Shown: positions 46,712-54,824 of the stretch, one piece after another | Layout of the letters: every line of letters starts with the position of its first letter | Numbering within the stretch: position 1 is the first letter of the stretch | Assembly: GCF_000282655.1 (NCBI RefSeq) | Contig: NZ_AKIV01000082.1 | Span: forward strand, 1-64,000 | DNA length: 64,000 nucleotides | Reading direction: 5' to 3' | Origin: Polaromonas sp. CF318 | Lineage (GTDB): Bacteria > Pseudomonadota > Gammaproteobacteria > Burkholderiales > Burkholderiaceae_C | The notes under the pieces: model-generated | Seen by the model: only the letters and a program-made list of their open reading frames with translations | Databases searched by the model: none | Told to the model about the DNA's origin: nothing | Program-made: the position numbers and the translations under genes

Positions 46712-48988
46712 TCAGCGCAGCTTTTGCGCCGCGGCCAGGAATTTCGCCCGGTCGTCGGGCTTGTCGATCTGCAGGGCCAGTGCCTTGGCCAGGCCGCCCA
46801 GCGTAGTGTGGCGCGCCGATTCCCTGCGCACCAGCGTCCTGGCCAGCGGGCCTATGTACAGGCTCAGCATGCGTTCCAGCTGGGCCTGCAGCTCGGCGCT
46901 GAAATACTGCACATTGATGGAGGTCGAGGTCGCGGACGGTCCCGAAGGCGTCGACAGTCCCGAGGGCCGGCTCATGTCCTGGTGCCGCAGGCCGGACACC
47001 GGCATGGACAGCACGCGGCTGGGCACGCTGGTGCCGCCGGTGGCGCTGGTAACACCGGTGCGCGGGCCCGAGGCGCCCAGCGGCGTTGAATGCACGGGCG
47101 CGCTGGCACTGCGCGGCCGCACAAAGGCTTCGCGCGCCGTGGCGTCGGGAATGGAGACGGCCAGCAGGTCGCGCAGGCCCTGGGCGCTCACCGTGCGCGG
47201 CACCGACTTCTTGACCAGCACCCGGGCCAGCGGGCCGATCAGCTTGGCCAGCTCGGTTTCAATGTCGTGCACGACTTCGGGTGTCAGCGAGGCCAGCGCG
47301 GCGAAGGAGGCGGTGTGCTCGAATTCCAGGTTGCGCGCCGCGGGCGCCGCCGGGGCGGCATTCGGGTCCAGCACCGCGTAGATCTCATGCGAGCGCAGGT
47401 GCTTGTCCATGTGCGGGCCGAGGTAGTCGAAATGGCCGGCCGCGCTGTCGGTGATGCGCGAGATCACGTCGTAGTAGGCGCGCGAGACCACCACCTGGTT
47501 GGGCCTGGCGAAGTCCATGATGCGCTGGGCCACGTTGATGCCGTCGCCCACCACGTTGACCCGGTTGTTGATGTCGAACACCATGCGGATGGGGCCCAGG
47601 TGCAGGCCCACGCGCAGCGACAGCTTGCGGCCGTACTTCTGCGCCAGCAGGTCGCGCAGCAGCAGGGCCGACTGCAGCGCCTCCTCGGGATCGCCCAGGA
47701 AGCAGATGGCCGCGCCGTCGCCGGTGTCTATCATGATGCGCGACGACTCTTTCACCCCGCCTATGGCCTTGGTGATCAGCTCGTTGAACAGCGACTTGAC
47801 CACCACCTGCTGGTCCACCGAATAGGTGGAGTAGGACACCAGGTCCAGGAACATGATGGTGCCCAGCACGTTCTTGCGCAGGTTTTCGGCGCTGTTGAGC
47901 GGGATGGACTGCGAATTGGCGGCGTAGGCGAGCAGGGCGTTGTCGGGCGGCGCGGTGACTGTTCTGGTTTCAACGGGCGCCGGCACCGGCGCGGCCGGGG
48001 CGGGCGCAGCAGGGGGCGTGGCGGGCACCAGCACACTGGCCGCTCGCAGGGTTTGCGTCTTCACGAAGTCCGAGCTCAGCAGCGCCTGGCGCAGCGCCGC
48101 GATGTCCTGCGGCCGCTGGGTTTCGTTGGGCGTCATCGCCCAGTCGATGGCGCGCAGCAGCGGCGCGCCGAAGACCACCGCGCTGGCGGTGTCGGCGGCC
48201 TTGGGCATGCTGTCCTCGCGCACGCGCGAAGCCGACTCCATGGGCTTGTGGCCGGTCGTCATCCAGTACATCACCGCGCCCAGCGAATAGACGTCCGTCC
48301 ACGGCCCCTGGTGGCCCTTGCTGTGGTACTGCTCGAACGGCGCGAAGCCCGGGCTCACGATGTTGGTCATGTCCTGGTTGCCGGTCAGGCGCCTGGCCGC
48401 GCCGAAATCCAGCAACACCGGAGTGCCGTCGGCGCGGATGTAGATGTTGTCCGGCTTGATGTCCCGGTGCAGGAAATTCACCTTGTGCACCGCCTCCAGG
48501 CCGTCCATCAGCGGATAGACGATCTTCAGCAGGCCCTGCTGGTCCAGCGCGGGCTGCTTGGCCAGCCAGCGCTTGAGCGGGTCGCCCGACTCGTACTCCA
48601 TGACGATGTAGGCGGTGCCGTTTTCCTTGAAGTAACGCAGCACCCGCACGATGTTGGGGTGGCGAAACGAGGCCAGCGCGCGGGCTTCGTCCAGGAAGCG
48701 TTCCAGGCCCCACTGGAACTGGCCCCGGTTTTCGCCGGAGCGGACGTGGACCGACAGGTCGGCCGAGCGCACGGCCAGGTCGCCCGGAAAATACTCCTTG
48801 ATGGCCACCGGCAGCTGCAGGTTGATGTCCTGCGCCAGGTAGGTGATGCCGAAACCGCCGCCGCCCAGCATTTTTTCAATGCGGTATTCAAAGACGGTCT
48901 GCCCCGGCGCCAGGGCGGCCACATCCCCGCTTCCCGCGGCGTCGGGCCGCACGGGCAGTGTTCGGGTCTTGTCTTCGGGCTCGGTCAT
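46712..48988 (-). CDS. Ser/Thr kinase fused to class III cyclase-like domain with C-terminal repeats
   Basis: 758 residues from ATG 48988; a TTG nine codons earlier is possible. Residues about 33-302 are a Hanks-type kinase with the Gly-loop 'GGGGFG' at 42-47, 'AIKEYF' with Lys64, 'HRDIKPDN' at 174-181 and 'DFGAA' at 194-198. A Pro/Ala linker (320-345) leads to a class III nucleotidyl-cyclase domain (375-540) with metal Asp382 ('FLDLVSYST') and Asp424 ('DTGDGAA') and transition-state Asn485/Arg489 ('NVAQR'). The usual purine-selecting Lys three residues before the Gly-Asp is Ile here. Two copies of an 'IGPLAR-LV-R' module follow (about 576-622, 699-758), resembling a kinase-tail module I believe is catalogued as DUF8082. 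No membrane segment. It is encoded 35 bases after the haem-sensor gene, and is probably its output. Confidence 0.88.
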   Translation of the reverse strand: MTEPEDKTRTLPVRPDAAGSGDVAALAPGQTVFEYRIEKMLGGGGFGITYLAQDINLQLPVAIKEYFPGDLAVRSADLSVHVRSGENRGQFQWGLERFLDEARALASFRHPNIVRVLRYFKENGTAYIVMEYESGDPLKRWLAKQPALDQQGLLKIVYPLMDGLEAVHKVNFLHRDIKPDNIYIRADGTPVLLDFGAARRLTGNQDMTNIVSPGFAPFEQYHSKGHQGPWTDVYSLGAVMYWMTTGHKPMESASRVREDSMPKAADTASAVVFGAPLLRAIDWAMTPNETQRPQDIAALRQALLSSDFVKTQTLRAASVLVPATPPAAPAPAAPVPAPVETRTVTAPPDNALLAYAANSQSIPLNSAENLRKNVLGTIMFLDLVSYSTYSVDQQVVVKSLFNELITKAIGGVKESSRIMIDTGDGAAICFLGDPEEALQSALLLRDLLAQKYGRKLSLRVGLHLGPIRMVFDINNRVNVVGDGINVAQRIMDFARPNQVVVSRAYYDVISRITDSAAGHFDYLGPHMDKHLRSHEIYAVLDPNAAPAAPAARNLEFEHTASFAALASLTPEVVHDIETELAKLIGPLARVLVKKSVPRTVSAQGLRDLLAVSIPDATAREAFVRPRSASAPVHSTPLGASGPRTGVTSATGGTSVPSRVLSMPVSGLRHQDMSRPSGLSTPSGPSATSTSINVQYFSAELQAQLERMLSLYIGPLARTLVRRESARHTTLGGLAKALALQIDKPDDRAKFLAAAQKLR

Positions 48989-49023
48989 GCGTCCGGTGTC
49001 GTGGTGGGCGGGCAATCTCTCGG

Positions 49024-49902
49024 TCAGTCGCCGCGGTCAATCATCTGCATGGCTTTTTCCAGGCTGCGGCGCATGCGGTTGAAGGAACTGCCCAGCACCG
49101 CCATCTCGTCCTTGCCGCCGTCGGCGAATTCGGGCACCTCGAAGTCGCCGGTGCTGACCTTGTCGGCGGCCCGTGACATGCGGCGTATGGGCCGCACGAT
49201 GAGCCAGCTCAGCATCAGGTTGAGCACCACGAAGACCACGGCGAACACCGCGGCCAGCGAAGCCATGAAGGTCTTGAAGGTGCGTTCGGCGTTGCGGATG
49301 GGAATCTCCATGGGCACCGTCACCACCTGCGCACCTATGATTTCATTGTGTTTCCAGCCGAAGCCGTTGGCCTCGCCGTAGATCTTGATCATGCTGGCCG
49401 GCGCGGCGGCCGGCACGCTGTGGCACTGCAGGCAGGCCGCGTTGGTGATCTGTATGGGCTTGGCGATGTAGAGCAGCCGGCCCGTGGCGGCGGCGCGCTC
49501 CGAGATCAGCTCTTTCGAGTCGGCGTTCTGGCGGAACTGCTGGACGATGTCGGCTTCCCAGTCGGTCGCGCGGTCGCGCGGGTTGGTCGGGTTCAGCGTC
49601 GCTTCCTTGTAGCCGTAGTCCCGGTACTTCTTCTGGATGTGGCCCAGGGTTTCGGTGGCGGCGTAGGCCGGCACGGTCTGCGGCAGGAAGACTTCTTCGA
49701 GCTGCTTGTCCAGGTGCGGCTTGATCTGCTCCACCGTGTAGGCGCGCACCGAGAGGGCGGTGTCCATCATGAGCCGCGCATTGCGCAGGACTTCCTCGCG
49801 TGCGTTTTCCTGCAGGAGTTGGCGCGACATGAACCCGGCGGCGCCGAAGCCGGCCAGGAACACCACGATCAACACCAGATTAAATTTAAGCCTCAATCCC
49901 AT
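49024..49902 (-). CDS. Haem-binding DUF3365/Tll0287-like sensor with HAMP domain
   Basis: 292 residues from ATG 49902, with GGGGG before it; an upstream in-frame start at 49959 seems spurious. Two membrane helices (7-25 and 212-236) bracket a periplasmic domain of about 185 residues, which carries a single c-type haem motif CLQCH at 157-161 and 'SMIKIYGEANGFGWKHNEI', typical of the DUF3365/Tll0287-like family. A HAMP linker follows (236-289), and the protein ends without its own kinase or cyclase. So the signal must be passed to another protein, most simply the kinase-cyclase fusion encoded immediately downstream. Haem suggests sensing of redox state, oxygen or NO (inference). Confidence 0.88.
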   Translation of the reverse strand: MGLRLKFNLVLIVVFLAGFGAAGFMSRQLLQENAREEVLRNARLMMDTALSVRAYTVEQIKPHLDKQLEEVFLPQTVPAYAATETLGHIQKKYRDYGYKEATLNPTNPRDRATDWEADIVQQFRQNADSKELISERAAATGRLLYIAKPIQITNAACLQCHSVPAAAPASMIKIYGEANGFGWKHNEIIGAQVVTVPMEIPIRNAERTFKTFMASLAAVFAVVFVVLNLMLSWLIVRPIRRMSRAADKVSTGDFEVPEFADGGKDEMAVLGSSFNRMRRSLEKAMQMIDRGD

Positions 49903-50110
49903 AGTGCCCCCAACTGTGCGCTTTATTGCGGAAAACGTCCTGCCCTGCAGGATCAACAAATTGTTACTATTTTAGACTTACCCAGCCCGCATTGTGACCG
50001 CCGGTCGGCCCCCATGCACCGGTAGTAATGCCTAAGAAGCTGTTGACGGCCTAAACAGGGCTGCGCTTCGACCGTCGGCGGCTTCCGGGGCTGCAGTGAT
50101 AATCCCCTGC

Positions 50111-50863
50111 ATGTCATCTACCCCCAAAGTCCTTTTTGGCTTCCATGCCGTCGGCGTGCGCATCAAAACCGCGCCCAAGTCCGTTCTGGAGGTGTTTTTC
50201 GACGCTTCACGCCGCGATGCACGCATGCGCCAGTTCACGGATCGTGCCCGCGAAGCCGGCATACGGCTGATCGAGTCCGACGGCCTGCGCCTGGCCAAGA
50301 TGTGCGGCAGCCACGGCCACCAGGGGGTGGTGGCCCGGGTCGATGCCCTGGCCCAGGTCAAGTCGCTTGATGAACTGCTCGAGCAACTCGAGGAAGCCGG
50401 TACGGCCCAGCCCTTGCTGCTGGTGCTGGACGGCGTCACCGACCCGCACAACCTGGGCGCCTGCCTGCGCGTGGCCGACGGCGCCGGCGCCCATGCCGTG
50501 ATCGCCCCCAAGGACCACGCCGCCGGCATCAATGCCACCGTCGCCAAGGTGGCCAGCGGCGCGGCCGAGACCATGCCTTATTTCATGGTCACCAACCTGG
50601 CCCGCACCCTGGGCGAGCTCAAGGAACGCAACATCTGGTGCATAGGCACCAGCGACGATGCCGAAAGAACCATTTACGACGTGGATTTGACAGGCCCGGT
50701 CGCCCTGGTGCTGGGCGCCGAAGGCGAGGGCATGCGCCAGCTCACGCGCAAGACCTGCGATGAGCTGGTCAGCATTCCCATGCGCGGCGCGGTGGAAAGC
50801 CTCAATGTGTCCGTGGCCAGCGGCGTCTGCCTCTACGAAGCTTTGCGCCAGCGCAGGGCATGA
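50111..50863 (+). CDS. rlmB: 23S rRNA 2'-O-ribose methyltransferase RlmB
   Basis: 250 residues from ATG 50111. SpoU/TrmH-family motifs are clear: 'LLVLDGVTDPHNLGACLRVADGAG' as motif 1 (in two halves), 'LVLGAEGEGMRQLT' as motif 2, 'SIPMRGAVESLNVSVASGV' as motif 3. It methylates G2251 in the peptidyl-transferase centre. The stop overlaps the next start by 4 bases. Confidence 0.94.
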   Translation: MSSTPKVLFGFHAVGVRIKTAPKSVLEVFFDASRRDARMRQFTDRAREAGIRLIESDGLRLAKMCGSHGHQGVVARVDALAQVKSLDELLEQLEEAGTAQPLLLVLDGVTDPHNLGACLRVADGAGAHAVIAPKDHAAGINATVAKVASGAAETMPYFMVTNLARTLGELKERNIWCIGTSDDAERTIYDVDLTGPVALVLGAEGEGMRQLTRKTCDELVSIPMRGAVESLNVSVASGVCLYEALRQRRA

Positions 50864-52005
50864 CGCAGCAGCGCTTTGACCTCGTCGTCATAGGCGCGAG
50901 TTTTGCCGGGCTGGCCTGCGCGCGCGCCGCGGTACGGGCCGGCCTGCGAGTCGCCGTTGTCGAAAAAAAATCTTCTTCAGGGGACAAGCTGCACACCACC
51001 GGCATCATCGTCAAAGATGCCATAGACACCATCCCGTGGCTGCAGCAGGTGCCCGAATCGCTGGTGCGCCGGGTGGACGGCGTGCGGCTGTATTCGCCCA
51101 ACCTGCGCCACGTGGACCTGCACGCGCCCGGTTATTACTTCTGGGCGACCGACACGCCGGCCCTGCTGGACTGGATGTGCGCGTCCGTCCGGGCAGACGG
51201 CGTCACGCTGCTCGCGGGCACGCTGTTTGAGAGCGCCGCGCGGGACAGCGGCGGCGGCTGGGCCGTGTCGGTCAAATCGGTGGCCTCGCAGGAGCCGGCC
51301 GTGCTGCGGGCCGGCTACCTGGTCGGCGCCGACGGCCCGCATTCGCGTGTCGCCAAGGCCTTGGGCCTGTCGCTCAATACCCAGTTCCTGTTCGGCATCG
51401 AGCACGAATACGGCCAGGCCCGGCTGGACGCCAACCTGCTGCATTGCTTCATCAACCGCAAGCTCGCGCCCGGCTACATCGGCTGGGCTGTCGCCGGCGT
51501 CGGCATCCAGCAGATCGGCCTGGCCCGGCGGATGTCGGCCTCAGGTGTGCCCCCCAAACAGGCCTGGATGGACTCTTTCACGGCCAGGATCGCGCCGCAC
51601 GTCGATGTCGGCGATGCCGCGCCGCTGGCGACGCGCGCCGGCATGATTCCCTGCGGCGGCGTGTTGAAGCGCGTGTCCGATGCGCGCGTGATGCTGGTCG
51701 GCGACGCCGCCGGCATGGTGTCGCCTGTGACGGCCGGCGGCATCCATACGGCGCTGGAGCATGGGGATGCGGTGGGTGGCGCCGTGGCGGCCTTTTTGCA
51801 AGCCGGTGCGGCCGATGGCGGTGACCCGGCCGATCCCATGCGCGGGCTGGTGCGGAACTACCCGACGTTTCGCGCCAAGCGCACGCTGCGCTGGCTGTTC
51901 GATCATTTCCAGGCCGACTGGATCTTCAACCTGGCGCTGGACACCGAGCCCATGCGGCAGGCGGCGCGCATGGTGTACTTTCACCGGCGCGGCAAGCCAC
52001 AGTAG
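50860..52005 (+). CDS. FAD-dependent oxidoreductase (geranylgeranyl-reductase/PHBH type)
   Basis: 381 residues. The N-terminal dinucleotide motif 'VVIGASFAGLACARAA', the 'GADGPHSRVAKALG' DG motif and 'DARVMLVGDAAGMVSPVTAGGIHTALEHG' (in pieces) mark a single-component FAD reductase or monooxygenase of the geranylgeranyl-reductase-like group. The C-terminus has a helical, Arg-rich end. Substrate unknown; quinone or polyprenyl reduction is possible. Translationally coupled to rlmB by ATGA, but no functional link is evident. Confidence 0.82.
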   Translation: MTQQRFDLVVIGASFAGLACARAAVRAGLRVAVVEKKSSSGDKLHTTGIIVKDAIDTIPWLQQVPESLVRRVDGVRLYSPNLRHVDLHAPGYYFWATDTPALLDWMCASVRADGVTLLAGTLFESAARDSGGGWAVSVKSVASQEPAVLRAGYLVGADGPHSRVAKALGLSLNTQFLFGIEHEYGQARLDANLLHCFINRKLAPGYIGWAVAGVGIQQIGLARRMSASGVPPKQAWMDSFTARIAPHVDVGDAAPLATRAGMIPCGGVLKRVSDARVMLVGDAAGMVSPVTAGGIHTALEHGDAVGGAVAAFLQAGAADGGDPADPMRGLVRNYPTFRAKRTLRWLFDHFQADWIFNLALDTEPMRQAARMVYFHRRGKPQ

Positions 52006-52021
52006 CTTTTCGGGCAGCGGC

Positions 52022-52615
52022 TCAGACCAGCCCGTACCAGCCCAGCAGCGCGCCCGCGCCCAGCAGCCACAGCAGATGGATGCGGGTGCGCCAGACGATG
52101 ACGGCCGAGGCCGCCGTCACCAGCCATACCGGCCAGTCCTTCAGCGAGCTGCCGTTGGCACCGGCCAGGATCCAGCTGGTGGCGATCAGCAAGGCCACCA
52201 CGATGGGCCCCATGCCTTGCTTGAAGGCGCGCACCGCCCGCAGCTCACGGTTGCGGTGGCCCCATTGCGCGGCGGTATAGGTCAGCGTGGTGCTCGGAAT
52301 CAGGATGCCCAGCAGCGCCAGGAACACGCCCAGCAGCCCGCTGAGCATGCCACCGGCGTTCAGGCCCACGTTCCAGCCCATCAGCGCGATGAACAGCACA
52401 TTGGGCCCGGGCGCCGACTGCGCGATGGCGATGGAGGCGTTGAACTGCGCGTCGGTCAGCCAGTGCTGCTTGTCGACCAGGAAGCGGTGCATGTCGGGCG
52501 CGGTGCTGATGGCGCCGCCCACCGACAGCAGCGACAGCGAGAGGTAGTGCAGGAACAGGTCAAACCATTCCCGCGCGCCGAAGACCAGGTGCAGCGTTTG
52601 CAGCGGTTCGTTCAT
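52022..52615 (-). CDS. chrA: Chromate transporter, second half (ChrA CHR domain)
   Basis: 197 residues from ATG 52615. A single CHR domain with six predicted membrane stretches; family motifs 'SLLSVGGAISTAPDMHRFLV' and 'QSAPGPNVLFIALMGWNVG' (in parts) are visible. Short-chain CHR proteins work in pairs with inverted topology, and the first half is encoded immediately before it with a 4-base overlap. Together they would expel chromate or transport a sulfate-like anion. Confidence 0.85.
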   Translation of the reverse strand: MNEPLQTLHLVFGAREWFDLFLHYLSLSLLSVGGAISTAPDMHRFLVDKQHWLTDAQFNASIAIAQSAPGPNVLFIALMGWNVGLNAGGMLSGLLGVFLALLGILIPSTTLTYTAAQWGHRNRELRAVRAFKQGMGPIVVALLIATSWILAGANGSSLKDWPVWLVTAASAVIVWRTRIHLLWLLGAGALLGWYGLV

Positions 52616-53187
52616 GGCGCGAGCTTCCGGTAGGCCAGCACGCAGGCCGCCAGGCCCAGGCTCAGCAGCACGTAAGCCAGCGGGATGCGCAGCAGCGCGA
52701 TGGACACAAAGCACAGCACGCCCAGGCCCATGCACAGCCGCAGGCCCAGCACGTTCTTTTTGAGGGCGCCGAAGAGCTTGAGGCCGGTCGCGCCTATCAG
52801 CCCGGCCGCCACCGCGGCCATGCCGCGCAGCGCGCCCGCCACGCCGGGGTGGCCCGCGAACTGGGCATACAGCACCGCCAGCAGCAGCACCAGCACCAGC
52901 GGCACCGTCAGCATGCCGGCCAGCGCCGCCATCGCGCCCTTGAGGCCGAAATAACGCCCGCCCACCATCAAGGACAGGTTCACCACATTGGGGCCCGGCA
53001 TGATTTGCGCCACCGCCCAGTCTTCGATGAACTCTTCACGCGTCATCCAGCGTTTTTTCTCGACCAGCTCGCGCTGCACGACGGCGAGGACGCCGCCGAA
53101 ACCCTGCAGGGCCAGCAGGGTGAATGAAACAAAGAGGTCGGTGAGGGATTTGGGTTGCGGATGCTCTTGCGCGGGCGGGAGGCTCAT
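52612..53187 (-). CDS. chrA: Chromate transporter, first half (ChrA CHR domain)
   Basis: 191 residues from ATG 53187, seven residues shorter than the longest frame. The CHR motif is 'LQGFGGVLAVVQRELVEKK' followed by 'VAQIMPGPNVVNLSLMVGG'. Six membrane stretches are expected. It forms the pair with the downstream half-transporter. Chromate resembles sulfate, and this genome oxidises thiosulfate to sulfate, so a role in oxyanion efflux could also be considered, but that is speculation. Confidence 0.85.
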   Translation of the reverse strand: MSLPPAQEHPQPKSLTDLFVSFTLLALQGFGGVLAVVQRELVEKKRWMTREEFIEDWAVAQIMPGPNVVNLSLMVGGRYFGLKGAMAALAGMLTVPLVLVLLLAVLYAQFAGHPGVAGALRGMAAVAAGLIGATGLKLFGALKKNVLGLRLCMGLGVLCFVSIALLRIPLAYVLLSLGLAACVLAYRKLAP

Positions 53188-53253
53188 GCGCCCATTATCG
53201 CCGCGCATAGCGCATTCCCAGGTCCGCGCGCAAGAAGCCGAGGCGCTTCATCT

Positions 53254-53270
53254 GCTATTAAAACAATAGC
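53254..53270. repeat. GCTATT-AAAAC-AATAGC inverted repeat
   Basis: A perfect 6+5+6 AT-rich repeat in the 145-base gap between the chrA pair and the MarR-GNAT gene. Similar GCTAT...ATAGC repeats are, to my recollection, scattered in Polaromonas/Rhodoferax-type genomes. It could also be an operator for the chrA promoter, since chrA reads leftward from 53187. Confidence 0.4.
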
Positions 53271-53332
53271 CCGCTCTTCGTGGTTCACGAGGCCCCGGGC
53301 TGAACACCTCAGGAGCTTTCAAGGCTGTAGCC

Positions 53333-54310
53333 CTAAAGCTTTAGCTCCCAGGTCTCGCCCACCAGCGCATGGCCAAAGCCCTGGTAGGGCTCGCTCTTGA
53401 CCAGCTCGAAGCCGCGCTTGGCGTAAATCGCGCGCGCCGCCGCCAGGCAGCTGTTGGTCCAGAGCACCATTTTTTTGTAGCCCTTGGCGCGCGCGAAGGC
53501 GATGCATTCGTCCGACAGCCGTCCGCCCAGGCCCAGGCCGCGCGCCCCCGGCGTGAGGATCAGCATGCGCAGTTGCGCCACCGTGGCTGACTTGCGCACC
53601 ACAAACACCGCGCCCACGCGCTCGCCGTCGAGTTCGGCGATCCAGCATTTCTCGCAGTCGGGCCGGTGGTTCTTGAGGTACTTGCCCGCGATGTCGGCCA
53701 CCAGCGCCTCGAACTCGCTGTTCCAGCCGTATTCGCGCGCATAGATTTCGCCGTGCTGCTGCACCACCCAGCCCATGTCGCCGGGCTGCGGGTCGCGCAG
53801 CACTACGGTGCGCGTCGCCGCGGCATCGTCCGCACCGGCCAGCAGTCGCTGCACCGTGCCCATCGCGCTCACCACCTTGTGCTGGTCCTCTGGCGCCAGC
53901 GGGGCCAGCAGGGCGGCCGCCTCGTCGCGCGACTGCTGTTGCAGCGGCGCGAATACCTTGTGCCCGGCCTCTGTCAGTTTCAGCAGGCTTTGCCGCGCGT
54001 CGGCCGGCGAGGGTACACGCGCCAGCCAGCCCTGGCTTTCAAAGCGCCGCAGGATGCGGCTCAAATAGCCCGCGTCCAGCGACAAATCGCGCCCCAGCTC
54101 GGTCGCGGTCGGCTGGTCGCGGTGGGCCAGCTCGTAGAGCACCCGCACCTCCGTCAACGAGAACTCGCTGCCCAGGTAAGGGGCCAGCACGCCGATGCGC
54201 TGGGTATAGAAGCGGTTAAAGCCGCGTATCGCCTTGATGTGCGCCACGGCGGCGGTCGGTGTGGCTGCGGTGACGGACGTGGGGAGGGTGGGGGAGCTTG
54301 ATAGAGCCAT
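53333..54310 (-). CDS. MarR-type regulator fused to GNAT acetyltransferase
   Basis: 325 residues from ATG 54310. Residues about 20-150 form a MarR winged helix ('FSLTEVRVLYELAHRDQPTATELGRDLSLDAGYLSRILRRFESQGW' in pieces), with the wing 'PADARQSLLKLT'. From about 165 a GNAT domain follows, with acetyl-CoA motif A 'LTPGARGLGLGGRLSDECI' and 'FARAKGYKKMVLWTN'. Such MarR-GNAT fusions are widespread, with unknown acetyl acceptors. A perfect palindromic site lies 18-42 bases before the start, suggesting autoregulation. The cupin gene lies upstream on the same strand. Confidence 0.88.
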   Translation of the reverse strand: MALSSSPTLPTSVTAATPTAAVAHIKAIRGFNRFYTQRIGVLAPYLGSEFSLTEVRVLYELAHRDQPTATELGRDLSLDAGYLSRILRRFESQGWLARVPSPADARQSLLKLTEAGHKVFAPLQQQSRDEAAALLAPLAPEDQHKVVSAMGTVQRLLAGADDAAATRTVVLRDPQPGDMGWVVQQHGEIYAREYGWNSEFEALVADIAGKYLKNHRPDCEKCWIAELDGERVGAVFVVRKSATVAQLRMLILTPGARGLGLGGRLSDECIAFARAKGYKKMVLWTNSCLAAARAIYAKRGFELVKSEPYQGFGHALVGETWELKL

Positions 54311-54320
54311 GCCGGCTATC

Positions 54321-54352
54321 GTCAAGCAATTAATTGACAAAGTCAAGTAATT
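54321..54352. promoter_or_regulatory. Palindromic MarR-type operator
   Basis: The centre TTGAC-AAA-GTCAA (54334-54346) extends outward to AATTA on the left and TAATT on the right, an 11+3+11 palindrome with one mismatch. A third half-site GTCAA occurs at 54321-54325, giving a second pair with TTGAC. The site lies just upstream of the MarR-GNAT start, the standard place for an autoregulating MarR dimer, and would overlap its promoter (TTGACT-like on the minus strand). Confidence 0.7.
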
Positions 54353-54388
54353 AGATTCCCCGATAGATCCCAATCCCGAGGCCCGGCT

Positions 54389-54748
54389 TCAGATCACCCT
54401 GCGCGGCGCTGCCGTGGCCGCATCGCCGCTGTTGGGCGTGCCCGTCGGTTCTATCAGCAGCAGTTGCGCCTCCTGCACCGCGCGCGGCCGGTGCCGCACG
54501 CCGCGCGGCACCACATAAAGCTGGCCGGGCTTGAGGATCACGGTGGGGCTGCCTTCGATGTCGATGTGCAGTTCCCCCTTGAGCACCAGAAAGAAATCGT
54601 CGCTCTCGGGGTGCGAATGCCAGCTGTACTCACCCTGCACCTTGACCACCATGACGTCGTGGCCGTTAAACTCGCTCACGGTGCGCGGCTGCCAGTGGCC
54701 CTCAAAGCTCGCGAGCTTGGCCTGCAGGTCTATGGCGTCTGTTTTCAC
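54389..54748 (-). CDS. Cupin-domain protein
   Basis: 119 residues from GTG 54748, chosen for the excellent GAGGAG ribosome site six bases upstream. The beta-barrel cupin motifs are 'GEYSWHSHPESDDFFLVLKGELHIDI' (in pieces; His, His, Glu metal ligands) and 'LKPGQLYVVPRGVRHRP' with the final His. Single-domain cupins of this type bind a metal and may be dioxygenases, isomerases or sensors. Divergent from the AraC gene, which may control it. Confidence 0.82.
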   Translation of the reverse strand: MKTDAIDLQAKLASFEGHWQPRTVSEFNGHDVMVVKVQGEYSWHSHPESDDFFLVLKGELHIDIEGSPTVILKPGQLYVVPRGVRHRPRAVQEAQLLLIEPTGTPNSGDAATAAPRRVI

Positions 54749-54824
54749 GGAGAACTCCTCTTGCGTTGTGTTGGAAGAAAGGAGTCTGCTTGTCCGCGCC
54801 TGCCGCGTCTTGTACGATTGTTTC

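Noticed and set aside
47090-49381. 763-residue plus-strand open frame across the kinase-cyclase gene
   Set aside because: The opposite strand contains full kinase and cyclase motifs; this frame reads as repetitive Gly/Arg/Val/His shadow.
50096-50110. Upstream in-frame start for rlmB
   Set aside because: It would add only five non-conserved residues; ATG 50111 gives the normal N-terminus.
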